64,000 bases of DNA from assembly GCF_029211125.1 (NCBI RefSeq), contig NZ_JARGEN010000029.1:1-64000 (forward strand), read 5' to 3'. Position numbers and translations under genes: made by a program. Source of the DNA: Curvibacter soli (lineage in GTDB: Bacteria; Pseudomonadota; Gammaproteobacteria; Burkholderiales; Burkholderiaceae_C). How positions within the stretch are numbered: the stretch's first letter is position 1; every line of letters starts with the position of its first letter. The notes beneath the pieces were generated by a model. It worked only from the letters and a program-made list of their open reading frames with translations. It had not been told where the DNA came from and ran no database searches. Shown piece after piece: positions 27,008 through 35,799 of the stretch.

Positions 27008-28198
27008 ATGCGGGGCATGGTTTCCACACGCTCGCTCGAACTCGCCCAGACCCTGGTGCGCATGAACACCGTCAGCAGCCGCTCCAACCTGGAGCTGATC
27101 CACTTCGTGCGCGACGAACTGCAGCGCCTGGGCGTGGCCAGTCGCATCACCTTCAGCGCCGACCGCGCCAAGGCCAATCTGTTCGCCACGCTCGGCGAAG
27201 GCAAGCCGGCAGGCGTGATCCTTTCCGGCCACACCGACACCGTGCCCTGGGACGGCCAGGCCTGGAGCAGCGACCCGCTGGCGCCCGAAGTGCGCGACGG
27301 CCCCGAGGGCCCGAGCCTCTACGGGCGCGGCAGCGCCGACATGAAGAGCTTCATCGCGCTGGCGCTGGCCCATGCGCAGGATTTCCTGGACAGCCGCGCG
27401 CCGTTCGCGGTGCACCTGGCCTTCAGCTACGACGAGGAGGTGGGCTGCTTCGGCGTGCGCGAGCTGATCGCCGACCTGCACGACGCGGGCATCGCGCCGC
27501 TGGCCTGCATCGTGGGCGAGCCGACCGGCATGGTGCCGGCCATCGCGCACAAGGGCGTGTACCGCTACCAGTGCTGCGTGCGCGGCAGGGAGGCGCATTC
27601 GTCGCTCACGCCACAGTCGGTCAACGCCATCGAGATGGCCGCCCGCATGGTCTGCAAGCTGCGCGACATGGCCGAGGGCTTCGAGCGCGACGAGCCGCGC
27701 TACGCCGGCTTCGACGTGCCATTCTCAACCGCCAGCGTGGGCCAGTTCCACGGCGGCATCGCCGACAACGTGGTGCCGCGCGACGCGGTGTTCCGCTACG
27801 AATTCCGCAACCTGCCCACGGCGGATGCGATTTCCATGCAAAAAGAGGTGCTAGCGCACGCAGATATTGCGGCAGCAGCTATGAAAAAAGTAGCGCCAGA
27901 GGCCGGATTCACGTTCGAGACGATCTGCGAGGTGCCGGCCTTCCTGGGCTCCGCCGACGACGCCGTGACGCGCCTGGCGCAACGCCTGGCGGGCCAGCAC
28001 GAGCACGCACGGCGCACCACGCTCGTGGCCTTCGGCACCGAGGCCGGCCTGTTCAAGAGCGCGGGCATCCCCACCGTGGTCTGCGGCCCCGGCAGCATCG
28101 CCCAGGCCCACCAGCCCGACGAGTACGTGAGCCTGGAGCAGCTCGCGCGCTGCGAGGCGTTCCTGCGCGGGCTGGCCGCGAGCGAGCGGCTGCAATAG
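27008..28198 (+). CDS. argE: acetylornithine deacetylase, M20 family
   Basis: A 396-residue hydrolase with the ArgE/DapE motifs SGHTDTVPWDG, LYGRGSADMKSF, FSYDEEVGCFG and GEPTGMVPAIAHKG, plus the C-terminal FGTEAGLFKSAGIPTVVCGP. It removes the acetyl group from N-acetylornithine or a related substrate. Residues 278-295 (KEVLAHADIAAAAMKK) are encoded by a family C repeat in frame. The first ATG is used; a second, three codons later, is equally possible, and neither has a strong ribosome binding site. Confidence 0.85.
   Translation: MRGMVSTRSLELAQTLVRMNTVSSRSNLELIHFVRDELQRLGVASRITFSADRAKANLFATLGEGKPAGVILSGHTDTVPWDGQAWSSDPLAPEVRDGPEGPSLYGRGSADMKSFIALALAHAQDFLDSRAPFAVHLAFSYDEEVGCFGVRELIADLHDAGIAPLACIVGEPTGMVPAIAHKGVYRYQCCVRGREAHSSLTPQSVNAIEMAARMVCKLRDMAEGFERDEPRYAGFDVPFSTASVGQFHGGIADNVVPRDAVFRYEFRNLPTADAISMQKEVLAHADIAAAAMKKVAPEAGFTFETICEVPAFLGSADDAVTRLAQRLAGQHEHARRTTLVAFGTEAGLFKSAGIPTVVCGPGSIAQAHQPDEYVSLEQLARCEAFLRGLAASERLQ
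27839..27890 (+). repeat. family C repeat, copy C7, in frame inside argE
   Basis: CAAAAAGAGGTGCTAGCGCA, an AT-rich middle and GCAGCAGCTATGAAAAAAG follow the family order. The copy lies in the lid region of the enzyme and keeps the frame. Confidence 0.75.
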
Positions 28199-29341
28199 TC
28201 AGGTGCGCACGCCGCCGTCGCCGGTCAGCATCGAGATTTCCACGAACTTCGAGCCCGCGTGGTTGGCGCTGCCGTAGGTGATGGGAAAGCCCGGCAGGTG
28301 CTGCGGGCTGATCGCCTCCAGCCCGCGCACGAAGCCCTCGCGCGTGGGCTTGTCGCCGGCCTGGCGCAGCCCTTCGGCGCACACGCGGGCGGCGATGTAG
28401 CCCTCCAGGCTCGAATAGTTGGGCTGCACCGCGCCGCCGCCTTTCCGGATGGCGTCGAGGAACTCGCGCGTGATCGGCTTGGACGGCTGGTAGGGCGATG
28501 GCACGACCTGCGACACCACCACGCCCGCGCCGTCCTTGCCCAGCGCGTCTGCCAGCGCCTGCGTGCCGACGAAGGAGACGTTGTAGAACGTGCCGCCATA
28601 GCCCGCGGCACGCGCCGCCCGGATGAACGCCGCGCAGGAGCCGTAGGTGCTGACCAGCACGATGGCCTGCAGCTGCGCGGCCACCAGCGTCTTGACGGCA
28701 GCGGCCACGTCGTTGCTGTTGCGCTCCACCGTGGCCTGGCCCGCGGGCTTGAGGTTCTGCGCCGCCAGCGCCAGCGTCACGCCGTCGAGCCCGGCCTTGC
28801 CGTAGGAGTCGTTCTGGTGGAACACGCCGATGCGCGTGATGCCCAGGCCGGTGAGTTGCCTGACGATGAGCGCGGTCTCGTCGTTGTACGAGGCGCGCAC
28901 GTGGAACACGTTGCGGTTGAACGGCTCGCGCAGCGCCATGGCGCCGGTGAACGGCGCCAGCAGCGGGATGCGCGCCTGCGTGAGCAGCGGCAGCGCCGCC
29001 AGCGTGGTGGGGGTGCCGATGTAGCCGAACAGCGCGAACACGTCGTCGGCGATGAACTTGCGCGTGTTCTCGGCGCAGCGGTCGGGCTCGTAGCCGTCGT
29101 CGAGGCGGGCGATCTCGATCAGCCGGCGGCCCACGCCGCCCTGGGCGTTGAGCTGGTCGAAGTAGAGCCTGGCCCCCGCGTTGAACTGCAGGCCCAGTTG
29201 CGCGGAAGGCCCCGTGAAGGCCGCGGACTGGCCCAGCACGATCTTCTCGCTCTGCGCATGCGCCAGCCCAAAGCCGGCCACCAGCGCAGCCCCTCCCGCA
29301 CGGGCGACAAAGCGCCGCCGGCTCGTTCCCTTCGCATCCAT
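28199..29341 (-). CDS. orphan Tat-exported ABC substrate-binding protein (branched-chain type)
   Basis: A 380-residue Peripla_BP_6 protein. The N-terminus has a twin-arginine signal (TSRRRFVARAGG then a hydrophobic stretch to AHA). The mature part has VLGQSAAFTGPSAQLG, NDSYGKAGLDGVTLAL and TYGSCAAFIRAARAAGYGG. No permease or ATPase genes are adjacent, so it must serve a transporter elsewhere. Its stop abuts the argE stop with no gap; the two genes converge. Confidence 0.88.
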   Translation of the reverse strand: MDAKGTSRRRFVARAGGAALVAGFGLAHAQSEKIVLGQSAAFTGPSAQLGLQFNAGARLYFDQLNAQGGVGRRLIEIARLDDGYEPDRCAENTRKFIADDVFALFGYIGTPTTLAALPLLTQARIPLLAPFTGAMALREPFNRNVFHVRASYNDETALIVRQLTGLGITRIGVFHQNDSYGKAGLDGVTLALAAQNLKPAGQATVERNSNDVAAAVKTLVAAQLQAIVLVSTYGSCAAFIRAARAAGYGGTFYNVSFVGTQALADALGKDGAGVVVSQVVPSPYQPSKPITREFLDAIRKGGGAVQPNYSSLEGYIAARVCAEGLRQAGDKPTREGFVRGLEAISPQHLPGFPITYGSANHAGSKFVEISMLTGDGGVRT

Positions 29342-29454
29342 GGTCAAATCCTCGTCTTGGTTGCCGCAGGGCATCCGCCAGGTCCATACCGGCGGTTTTG
29401 CGCGTCAGCCGATGAGTTTACGGGCGTTCCGCGCCCCATTGTCACAAATTCGCC

Positions 29455-31515
29455 ATGCAACAGCCCGCCGCCAACCCCCATGCCGCCACGCAGGTGCGCG
29501 GCGCCTGCCCGCACGACTGCCCCGATACCTGCGCCCTGCTGACCACCGTGGACAACGGCGTGGCCGTGAAGGTGCAGGGCAACCCCGACCATGCCCATAC
29601 GGCGGGCGTGCTGTGCGCGAAAGTGTCGCGCTACACCGAGCGCACCTACCACCCCGAGCGCGTGCTGCAGCCCCTGCGCCGCGTGGGCCCCAAAGGTGCG
29701 GGCCGGTTCGAGCCCGTGGCGTGGGACGAGGCACTCGACGACATCGCGCGCCGCCTGGGCGCCATTGCGGCGCGCGATGCGCAGGCCATCCAGCCCTACA
29801 GCTACGCCGGCACCATGGGGCTGGTGCAGGGCGAGAGCATGGACCGGCGCTTCTTCCACCGCCTGGGTGCGTCGCTGCTGGACCGCACGATCTGTTCGTC
29901 TGCGGGCGGCGAAGCGCTCACGCAGACGCTGGGCGGCAAGCTCGGCATGCGCGTGGAGTTCTTCTGCGAGGCCAAGCTCATCCTCATCTGGGGCAGCAAC
30001 TCCATCGGCAGCAACCTGCATTTCTGGCGCCACGCGCTGCAGGCCAAGCGCGACGGCGCGCGGCTGGTCTGCATCGACCCGCGCCGCAGCGAGACGGCGG
30101 AGAAATGCCACGAGCACATCGCCCTGCTGCCCGGCACCGACGCCGCGCTGGCGCTGGCGCTGATGCACGAACTGATCGTGCACGACTGGCTGGACCACGA
30201 TTACATCGCCCGGTATACCCTGGGCTGGGAGGCTCTGCGCGAACGCGCGCTGCAGTGGAGCCCGGAGCGTGCCGCAGCCATCTGCGGCATCGACGCGCAG
30301 CAGATACGCCGCCTGGCGCGCGACTGGGGCACGACGCGGCCCGCCGCCATCCGCCTGAACTACGGCGTGCAACGCACGCGCGGCGGCGGCAACGCGGTGC
30401 GCGCCATCGCCTGCCTGCCCGCGCTCACGGGCGCCTGGCGGCACCGCGCGGGCGGCCTGCTGCTCAGCGCCTCGGGCGCGTTCCCGGTGCAGCGGACCGC
30501 ATTGCAGCGCCCCGACCTGCTGGCGGACCGCAGGCCGCGCACCGTCAACATGAGCACCATCGGCGACGCGTTGCTGCACGAGGCGTCGGTGGAGGCCGGC
30601 CCGCGCATCGAGGCGCTGGTGGTCTACAACAGCAACCCGCTGGCCGTGGCGCCCGAGTCGGCCAAGGTGGCGCGCGGGCTGGCACGCGAGGACCTGTTCA
30701 CCGTCGTCCTCGAGCACTTCATGACCGACACCGCCGACTATGCCGACTACGTGCTGCCCGCGACAACGCAGCTCGAGCACTGGGACGTGCACGCCGCCTA
30801 CGGCCACACCGACGTGCTGCTGAACCGCCCGGCCATCGCGCCCGTGGGGCAGGCGCGCTCCAACGCGGCGATCTTCCGCGCGCTGGCCGCGCGCATGGGC
30901 TTCGACGAGCCATGCTTCCAGGACGACGACGAGGCGCTGTGCCGCCAGGCGTATGGCAGCGCGGTGGACTTCCAGCACCTGCTCGACCACGGCTTCGCCA
31001 CGCTGGCGCTGCCCGCAGCGCCGTTCGCCGAGGGCGGCTTCGCCACGCCCTCGGGCCGCTGCGAGTTCTACAGCGCGCGGCTGGCGGCCCAGGGCCTGGA
31101 CGGTTTGCCCGGCTACCTGCCCAACTTCGAAGCGCCCGGCAGTTCGGCGGACTACCCGCTGGCCATGATCTCGCCGCCGGCGCGCAATTTCCTCAACTCC
31201 AGCTTCGTGAACGTGAAGAGCCTGCGCGATGCCGAGGGCGAGCCACTGCTCGAGATCCATGCCGCCGACGCCCAGGCGCGCGGCATCGGCGACGGCGACA
31301 TGGTGCGGGTGTTCAACGCACGGGGCGTTTACCGCTGCCGCGCGGCGGTATCGCCGCGCGCCCGCGCGGGCGTGGTGCACGGCCTGGGCATCTGGTGGCG
31401 CAAGTTCGGCGCGAACGGCACCAACGTCAACGAACTGACCAGCCAGGCCCTGACCGACCTGGGCCGCGCGCCGACGTTCTACGACTGCCTGGTGGAGGTG
31501 GCACGCAGCGAGTGA
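29455..31515 (+). CDS. molybdopterin-dependent oxidoreductase, single-subunit type
   Basis: A 686-residue member of the DMSO reductase superfamily. The N-terminal 4Fe-4S motif is ACPHDCPDTCALL with the fourth cysteine in GVLCAKVS. Molybdopterin-binding regions are YAGTMGLVQGESMDRRF, LILIWGSNSIGSN and GLGIWWRKFGANGTNVNELT. There is no signal peptide, so it is cytoplasmic. No electron-transfer or membrane subunits are nearby, so partner and substrate remain unknown; proteins of this kind are often annotated only as formate-dehydrogenase-like. Confidence 0.87.
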   Translation: MQQPAANPHAATQVRGACPHDCPDTCALLTTVDNGVAVKVQGNPDHAHTAGVLCAKVSRYTERTYHPERVLQPLRRVGPKGAGRFEPVAWDEALDDIARRLGAIAARDAQAIQPYSYAGTMGLVQGESMDRRFFHRLGASLLDRTICSSAGGEALTQTLGGKLGMRVEFFCEAKLILIWGSNSIGSNLHFWRHALQAKRDGARLVCIDPRRSETAEKCHEHIALLPGTDAALALALMHELIVHDWLDHDYIARYTLGWEALRERALQWSPERAAAICGIDAQQIRRLARDWGTTRPAAIRLNYGVQRTRGGGNAVRAIACLPALTGAWRHRAGGLLLSASGAFPVQRTALQRPDLLADRRPRTVNMSTIGDALLHEASVEAGPRIEALVVYNSNPLAVAPESAKVARGLAREDLFTVVLEHFMTDTADYADYVLPATTQLEHWDVHAAYGHTDVLLNRPAIAPVGQARSNAAIFRALAARMGFDEPCFQDDDEALCRQAYGSAVDFQHLLDHGFATLALPAAPFAEGGFATPSGRCEFYSARLAAQGLDGLPGYLPNFEAPGSSADYPLAMISPPARNFLNSSFVNVKSLRDAEGEPLLEIHAADAQARGIGDGDMVRVFNARGVYRCRAAVSPRARAGVVHGLGIWWRKFGANGTNVNELTSQALTDLGRAPTFYDCLVEVARSE

Positions 31516-31536
31516 TTTCCATCCTCCCTGCTGTCA

Positions 31537-31653
31537 CCTGGAAACGGCAGTTGACCGCTTTGTATCCCTTGCAGGCCGCATGAAATCGAGCGTTGCCGGC
31601 TTTGATCGCGTTCACCTCGTGGGTGAGAGCGCTATGCACCTGCCGTTTCCAGG
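31537..31653 (-). repeat. family A element, internally deleted copy A3 (117 bp)
   Basis: It has the same orientation as A2. It starts CCTGGAAACGGCAGTTG, keeps the left half to GCTATGCACCTGCC and then jumps to GTTTCCAGG. The flanks share GTCA. It lies 22 bp after the oxidoreductase stop. Confidence 0.85.
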
Positions 31654-31689
31654 GTCATTGGTTCGCGGCTTTTTAATTTGCGCAGCACA

Positions 31690-32130
31690 CGCACGCTTTT
31701 CGGCGGGCCGTGTGGGGACTCCCGCAAGGGGGTGTCGGTTCCTTGTTCCGGTCTGCCAACCCTGCACGGCCTGCCACTTCTTCCTTGGCAGGGGAAGGCG
31801 GCAGGTTCAGAACCCCTGTTAACCTAAGCGGCCAAGTCTTGACAGATTGTGCGAAGATTCCCGATGTACGAAAGTACATTTCGCGTCGATGACGCGATAG
31901 GCACATTGCCTTACGACCCAATGGGTTACAACATTTCCTGGCCTTGCCAGGAACAGGTGCAAGTGGGCGCGAATCGGTGGAACGTACCAAAACTCTTGCG
32001 TACGACCGAGGGGGTAAGGTTGCGTTCGCATTTCCAACCTGTTTGGTTCCGGCTCTGCCGGCTTGGGATCAAACAATTACATTCAGGAAGTGTCGAACTT
32101 GTGCAGCCCCCAGGCGACACCTGGGCCAGA
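31690..32130 (+). ncRNA. candidate large structured RNA, family unknown
   Basis: No credible protein is encoded, yet perfect stems follow one another: a GCAA tetraloop hairpin at 31715-31736, CCTGCCA/TGGCAGG at 31770-31792, ATGTAC-GAAA-GTACAT at 31864-31879 and TCGCGTC-GAT-GACGCGA at 31881-31897. TGTGC/GCACA (31848-31852 with 31901-31905) encloses the last two as a three-way junction. TTCCTGGC-CTT-GCCAGGAA is at 31935-31953, AGGTTG/CAACCT at 32017-32040, CCGGC/GCCGG inside GTTTG/CAAAC at 32041-32074, and CCCAGG/CCTGGG at 32109-32125. GNRA loops favour the plus strand. GC is about 52% over 31861-32100. I cannot assign it to a known family. Confidence 0.5.
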
Positions 32131-32138
32131 ATGAAGAG

Positions 32139-32177
32139 CCCCGCCCAGCAGCTACTACTCGTAGCCGCTGGGCGGGG
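32139..32177 (-). terminator. long GC-rich hairpin downstream of the initiator tRNA
   Basis: CCCCGCCCAGC (32139-32149) pairs perfectly with GCTGGGCGGGG (32167-32177), with further pairing of CTAC/GTAG inside. On the minus strand it follows the tRNA and is trailed by CTCTTCATTCT, a modest T-rich tail. It may end the tRNA transcript or be the last stem of the plus-strand RNA. Confidence 0.6.
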
Positions 32178-32192
32178 ACCGGTCTCATCTAG

Positions 32193-32269
<77 letters not shown>

Positions 32270-32280
32270 GCAAGATTTAG

Positions 32281-32286
32281 ATTATA
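32281..32286 (-). promoter_or_regulatory. TATAAT -10 element in front of tRNA-fMet
   Basis: A perfect TATAAT on the minus strand lies 12 bp upstream of the tRNA, in the gap after rplQ. I see no good -35 at 16-18 bp, so the tRNA may also be read from the ribosomal operon. Confidence 0.5.
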
Positions 32287-32288
32287 GC

Positions 32289-32690
32289 TTAATTTGCAGC
32301 CTCTGCGTCGGAAGCCGTGACTTCTTCGACTTCAGGGCGGTCCAGCAACTCAACCAGGGCCATCGGTGCGTTGTCGCCAACGCGGAAGCCCATCTTCAGG
32401 ATGCGGGTGTAGCCGCCCGGGCGCGCCTTGAAGCGCGGGCCGAGCACGTTGAACAGCTTGGTCACGCTGTCACGGTCGCGCAGGCGGTCGAACGCGAGGC
32501 GGCGGTTGGCCAGCGTGGCTTCCTTGGCCAGGGTGATCATGGGCTCCACCACGCGGCGCAGTTCCTTGGCCTTGGGCAAGGTGGTCTTGATGACCTCGTG
32601 CTCGATGAGCGAATTCATCATGTTGCGCAGCATGGCGAGGCGGTGCTCGCTGGTGCGGTTCAGTTTACGGAGTCCGTGTCCGTGTCGCAT
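32289..32690 (-). CDS. rplQ: 50S ribosomal protein L17
   Basis: A 133-residue protein beginning [20 protein letters not shown], the L17 signature, with [19 protein letters not shown] and a short acidic tail ([14 protein letters not shown]). It binds 23S rRNA near the exit tunnel. It is the last gene of the alpha operon, following rpoA by 89 nt. Confidence 0.98.
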   Translation of the reverse strand: MRHGHGLRKLNRTSEHRLAMLRNMMNSLIEHEVIKTTLPKAKELRRVVEPMITLAKEATLANRRLAFDRLRDRDSVTKLFNVLGPRFKARPGGYTRILKMGFRVGDNAPMALVELLDRPEVEEVTASDAEAAN

Positions 32691-32779
32691 AGTGCTTTCC
32701 TTCTCTATTAAAAATCGGACAGCCGTATCAGGTACTGTCCGAGGCACTTCCCCGCTTTTGAGGGGGTATGGATTCTAAC

Positions 32780-33769
32780 TCAGCGCTTGTCCATGCCTGC
32801 GGGCGGCCAGCTTTCCAGCTTCATGCCCAGTGTCAGGCCGCGGGAAGCCAGGACTTCCTTGATTTCGTTGAGCGACTTGCGGCCCAGGTTCGGTGTCTTG
32901 AGCAGCTCGTTTTCCGTGCGCTGGATCAGGTCGCCGATGTAGTAGATGTTCTCGGCCTTCAGGCAGTTGGCGGAACGTACCGTGAGTTCGAGCTCGTCCA
33001 CCGGACGCAACAGGATCGGATCGAACGACATGTTGCCGCGCGGGGTCGGTGCATCGAATGCAGCCAGTTCGCCGCCTTCGAGCTGCGCGAACACTGCGAG
33101 TTGCTCAACCAGAATTTTGGCGGACGCGCGCACCGCGTCTTCGGCGGTGATCGCGCCGTTGGTTTCGATCTCCAGTACCAGCTTGTCCAGATCGGTGCGC
33201 TGCTCGACGCGCGCGCTTTCCACGGTGTAGCTCACGCGCTTGACGGGCGAGAACGAAGCATCGAGCACGATGCGGCCGATGGACTTCGTGGCCTCGTCGG
33301 CATAGCGGCGCAAGTTGCCAGGCACATAGCCGCGGCCCTTTTCGACCTTGATCTGCATGTCCAGCTTGCCGCCCTGCGACAAGGTGGTGATGACGTGGTC
33401 GGGGTTGATGATCTCCACGTCGTGCGGCGTCTGGATGTCGCGCGCCGTGACGGCACCTTCGCCATCCTTGCGCAGCGAGAGCGTCACTTCGTCGCGGTTG
33501 TGGAGCTTGAAGACAACGCCCTTCAGATTCAGGAGGATGTCAACCACGTCCTCCTGGATACCGTCGATCGACGAGTACTCGTGCAGAACGCCCGCGATAG
33601 TCACTTCGGTCGCCGCATACCCGACCATCGACGAGAGCAGTACACGCCGGATCGCGTTGCCCAGCGTGTGACCATAGCCACGCTCGAACGGTTCAAGCGC
33701 GACCTTGGCGCGATTGTGGCCCAGTTGCTCGACGTTGATCGTCTTGGGTTTCAGCAAAGTGGTTTGCAT
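32780..33769 (-). CDS. rpoA: RNA polymerase alpha subunit
   Basis: A 329-residue protein of normal length. The N-terminal assembly domain has [20 protein letters not shown], and the C-terminal domain (about residues 250-320) has [20 protein letters not shown] and [16 protein letters not shown]. It nucleates core polymerase and contacts UP elements and activators. It lies between rpsD and rplQ. Confidence 0.99.
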   Translation of the reverse strand: MQTTLLKPKTINVEQLGHNRAKVALEPFERGYGHTLGNAIRRVLLSSMVGYAATEVTIAGVLHEYSSIDGIQEDVVDILLNLKGVVFKLHNRDEVTLSLRKDGEGAVTARDIQTPHDVEIINPDHVITTLSQGGKLDMQIKVEKGRGYVPGNLRRYADEATKSIGRIVLDASFSPVKRVSYTVESARVEQRTDLDKLVLEIETNGAITAEDAVRASAKILVEQLAVFAQLEGGELAAFDAPTPRGNMSFDPILLRPVDELELTVRSANCLKAENIYYIGDLIQRTENELLKTPNLGRKSLNEIKEVLASRGLTLGMKLESWPPAGMDKR

Positions 33770-33891
33770 GCAGACTTCCTCTCAATACCCCCGGCTCGTT
33801 ACACCGGTAAGGCTGGTGAAGCACCTGAACCGCGATGCCTCGCGGTTCAGGAACGGTTTTCTTGGAAAAAAAGCGCAAAGGCGCGAAGGCA

Positions 33892-34515
33892 TCAACGCGA
33901 ATACAACTCGACGATGAGGGATTCGTTGATGTCGGCGCCGAACTCGTCGCGGTCCGGGGTCTTCTTGAAGACACCTTCGGACTTGTCCGCATTCACTTCC
34001 ACCCAGGCCGGCAGACCAACCTGCTGCGCGAGTTGCAGAGCCTCCAGGACACGGTTCTGCTTCTTTGACTTTTCGCGCACGGCGACCACGTCACCCACCT
34101 TGACGAGGTAGGAAGGAATGTTCACCTGCTGTCCATTGACCGTGATCGCCTTGTGCGATACGAGCTGGCGCGCTTCGGCGCGCGTGGAGCCGAAACCCAT
34201 GCGGTAGACCACATTGTCGAGACGCGATTCCAGCAGCGACAGCAGGTTGGCGCCGGTATTGCCGCGGCGACGCTCGGCTTCTTCAAAGTAGCGGCGGAAT
34301 TGCTTTTCCAGCACGCCATACATGCGCTTGACCTTCTGCTTCTCGCGCAGTTGCAGGCCAAAGTCGGAAGTGCGCTGGCCGGACGTGCGGCCATGCTGGC
34401 CGGGCTTGGAGTCAAACTTGGCCTTGTCCGCAATGGAGCGGCGGGCGCTCTTCAGGAACAGGTCGGTGCCTTCACGGCGGGAGAGCTTGGCCTTGGGGCC
34501 GAGATAACGTGCCAC
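33892..34515 (-). CDS. rpsD: 30S ribosomal protein S4
   Basis: A 207-residue protein beginning [20 protein letters not shown], with the S4 domain [20 protein letters not shown]. It is a primary 16S rRNA binder and in many bacteria the autogenous repressor of the alpha operon. The 122-nt gap before rpoA (33770-33891) contains no gene. Confidence 0.99.
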   Translation of the reverse strand: MARYLGPKAKLSRREGTDLFLKSARRSIADKAKFDSKPGQHGRTSGQRTSDFGLQLREKQKVKRMYGVLEKQFRRYFEEAERRRGNTGANLLSLLESRLDNVVYRMGFGSTRAEARQLVSHKAITVNGQQVNIPSYLVKVGDVVAVREKSKKQNRVLEALQLAQQVGLPAWVEVNADKSEGVFKKTPDRDEFGADINESLIVELYSR

Positions 34516-34618
34516 TTGAATTTCCTTGTGTCATCTGCCGCAGCACCTGGCTGCGGGAGCCGCTTGCCTATGGCAAACGGCGGTGGGCTTGTGAATAGTG
34601 AACGGGCGAACCGGACAG

Positions 34619-35023
34619 TTAGATGCGACGACGCTTTTGCGGGCGGCAGCCGTTATGCGGCATCGGCGTTACGTCGGAAATGGACGTGATGCGGATGCCC
34701 AGGGCACCCAGCGCACGCACCGACGATTCGCGGCCAGGACCAGGACCCTTGATCTCGACGTCGAGATTCTTGATGCCTTGGTCGATGGCTGCACGGCCTG
34801 CGACTTCGGAGGCGACCTGCGCGGCGAACGGGGTGGACTTGCGCGAACCCTTGAAGCCCTGGCCGCCCGAGGACGCCCACGACAGTGCGTTGCCCTGGCG
34901 GTCGGTGATGGTGATGATGGTGTTGTTGAACGACGCGTGCACGTGGGCGATGCCGTCGGAAACGTTCTTGCGAACCTTCTTGCGGACACGCTGTGCGGCG
35001 TTGTTGGCAGGAGACTTGGCCAT
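34619..35023 (-). CDS. rpsK: 30S ribosomal protein S11
   Basis: A 134-residue protein with [20 protein letters not shown] and the C-terminal [18 protein letters not shown] typical of S11. It lies on the platform of the small subunit next to the mRNA exit. It is separated from rpsD by 103 nt, the widest gap in the upstream half of the alpha operon. Confidence 0.99.
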   Translation of the reverse strand: MAKSPANNAAQRVRKKVRKNVSDGIAHVHASFNNTIITITDRQGNALSWASSGGQGFKGSRKSTPFAAQVASEVAGRAAIDQGIKNLDVEIKGPGPGRESSVRALGALGIRITSISDVTPMPHNGCRPQKRRRI

Positions 35024-35041
35024 GATGCTCTCTCAATCCGT

Positions 35042-35407
35042 TTATTTTTTCAGTGCCGCGGCAGCCTTGCGCGGACCCTTGCGGGTACGGGCATTGGTGC
35101 GGGTGCGCTGACCGCGCATCGGCAAGCCACGGCGATGGCGGAAACCGCGGTAGCAGCCGATGTCCATCAAGCGCTTGATGTTCATCGTGGTTTCGCGGCG
35201 CAGGTCGCCTTCGATCGTGAACTGAGCGATCTGGTCGCGGATCTTTTCCAGATCGCCGTCTGTCAGGTCCTTGATCTTCTTGGCATAGGCGATGCCGCAT
35301 GCTTCGCATATCTTGCGAGCGCGCGTGCGGCCAATGCCGAAGATGGCGGTCAGACCGATTTCCGCATGCTGATGCGGCGGAATGTTGATACCAGCAATAC
35401 GTGCCAT
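35042..35407 (-). CDS. rpsM: 30S ribosomal protein S13
   Basis: A 121-residue protein beginning [20 protein letters not shown], with the helix-hairpin-helix region [16 protein letters not shown] and the basic C-terminus [18 protein letters not shown]. It contacts P-site tRNA and the inter-subunit bridge. It is the first gene of the alpha operon, following rpmJ by 20 nt. Confidence 0.99.
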   Translation of the reverse strand: MARIAGINIPPHQHAEIGLTAIFGIGRTRARKICEACGIAYAKKIKDLTDGDLEKIRDQIAQFTIEGDLRRETTMNIKRLMDIGCYRGFRHRRGLPMRGQRTRTNARTRKGPRKAAAALKK

Positions 35408-35427
35408 GTGCGTCCTCTAAAAACTCT

Positions 35428-35541
35428 TCAACCCTGGCGCTGCTTATGGCGCGGGTCAGTGCAGATCACACGCACCACACCTTTGCGGCGGATGATCTTG
35501 CAGTTGCGGCAAATTTTCTTGACCGAAGCCGAAACTCTCAT
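35428..35541 (-). CDS. rpmJ: 50S ribosomal protein L36
   Basis: A 37-residue protein reading [20 protein letters not shown] and ending HKQRQG. It has the zinc ribbon Cys-x2-Cys...Cys-x4-His, the zinc-containing form. It lies between infA and rpsM as expected. Confidence 0.97.
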   Translation of the reverse strand: MRVSASVKKICRNCKIIRRKGVVRVICTDPRHKQRQG

Positions 35542-35574
35542 TTCATTCTCCTAAAACTTTTATCCCGTCCCGGC

Positions 35575-35793
35575 TTACTTCGCACGGAACACAATCCGGG
35601 CCCGCGATAAATCGTAGGGCGTCAACTCAACGGTCACCTTGTCGCCGGGAAGAATGCGGATGTAGTGCATGCGCATCTTTCCGGATATGTGACCCAACAC
35701 GACGTGGCCATTCTCCAGCTTCACGCGGAAAGTCGCGTTCGGCAGGTTTTCCACAACTTCCCCTTGCATCTGAATGACATCGTCCTTGGCCAC
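35575..35793 (-). CDS. infA: translation initiation factor IF-1
   Basis: A 72-residue OB-fold protein with [20 protein letters not shown] and [20 protein letters not shown]. It blocks the ribosomal A site during initiation. It follows secY by 6 nt inside the ribosomal cluster, a position usual in betaproteobacteria. Confidence 0.98.
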   Translation of the reverse strand: MAKDDVIQMQGEVVENLPNATFRVKLENGHVVLGHISGKMRMHYIRILPGDKVTVELTPYDLSRARIVFRAK

Positions 35794-35799
35794 GTCAAC

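Noticed and set aside
31690-32130. RNase P RNA, tmRNA, 6S RNA, SRP RNA or a group I/II intron
   Set aside because: None of the conserved segments I know for these (for example the RNase P GAGGAAAGTC core or intron domain V) is present, and the neighbouring tRNA is uninterrupted.
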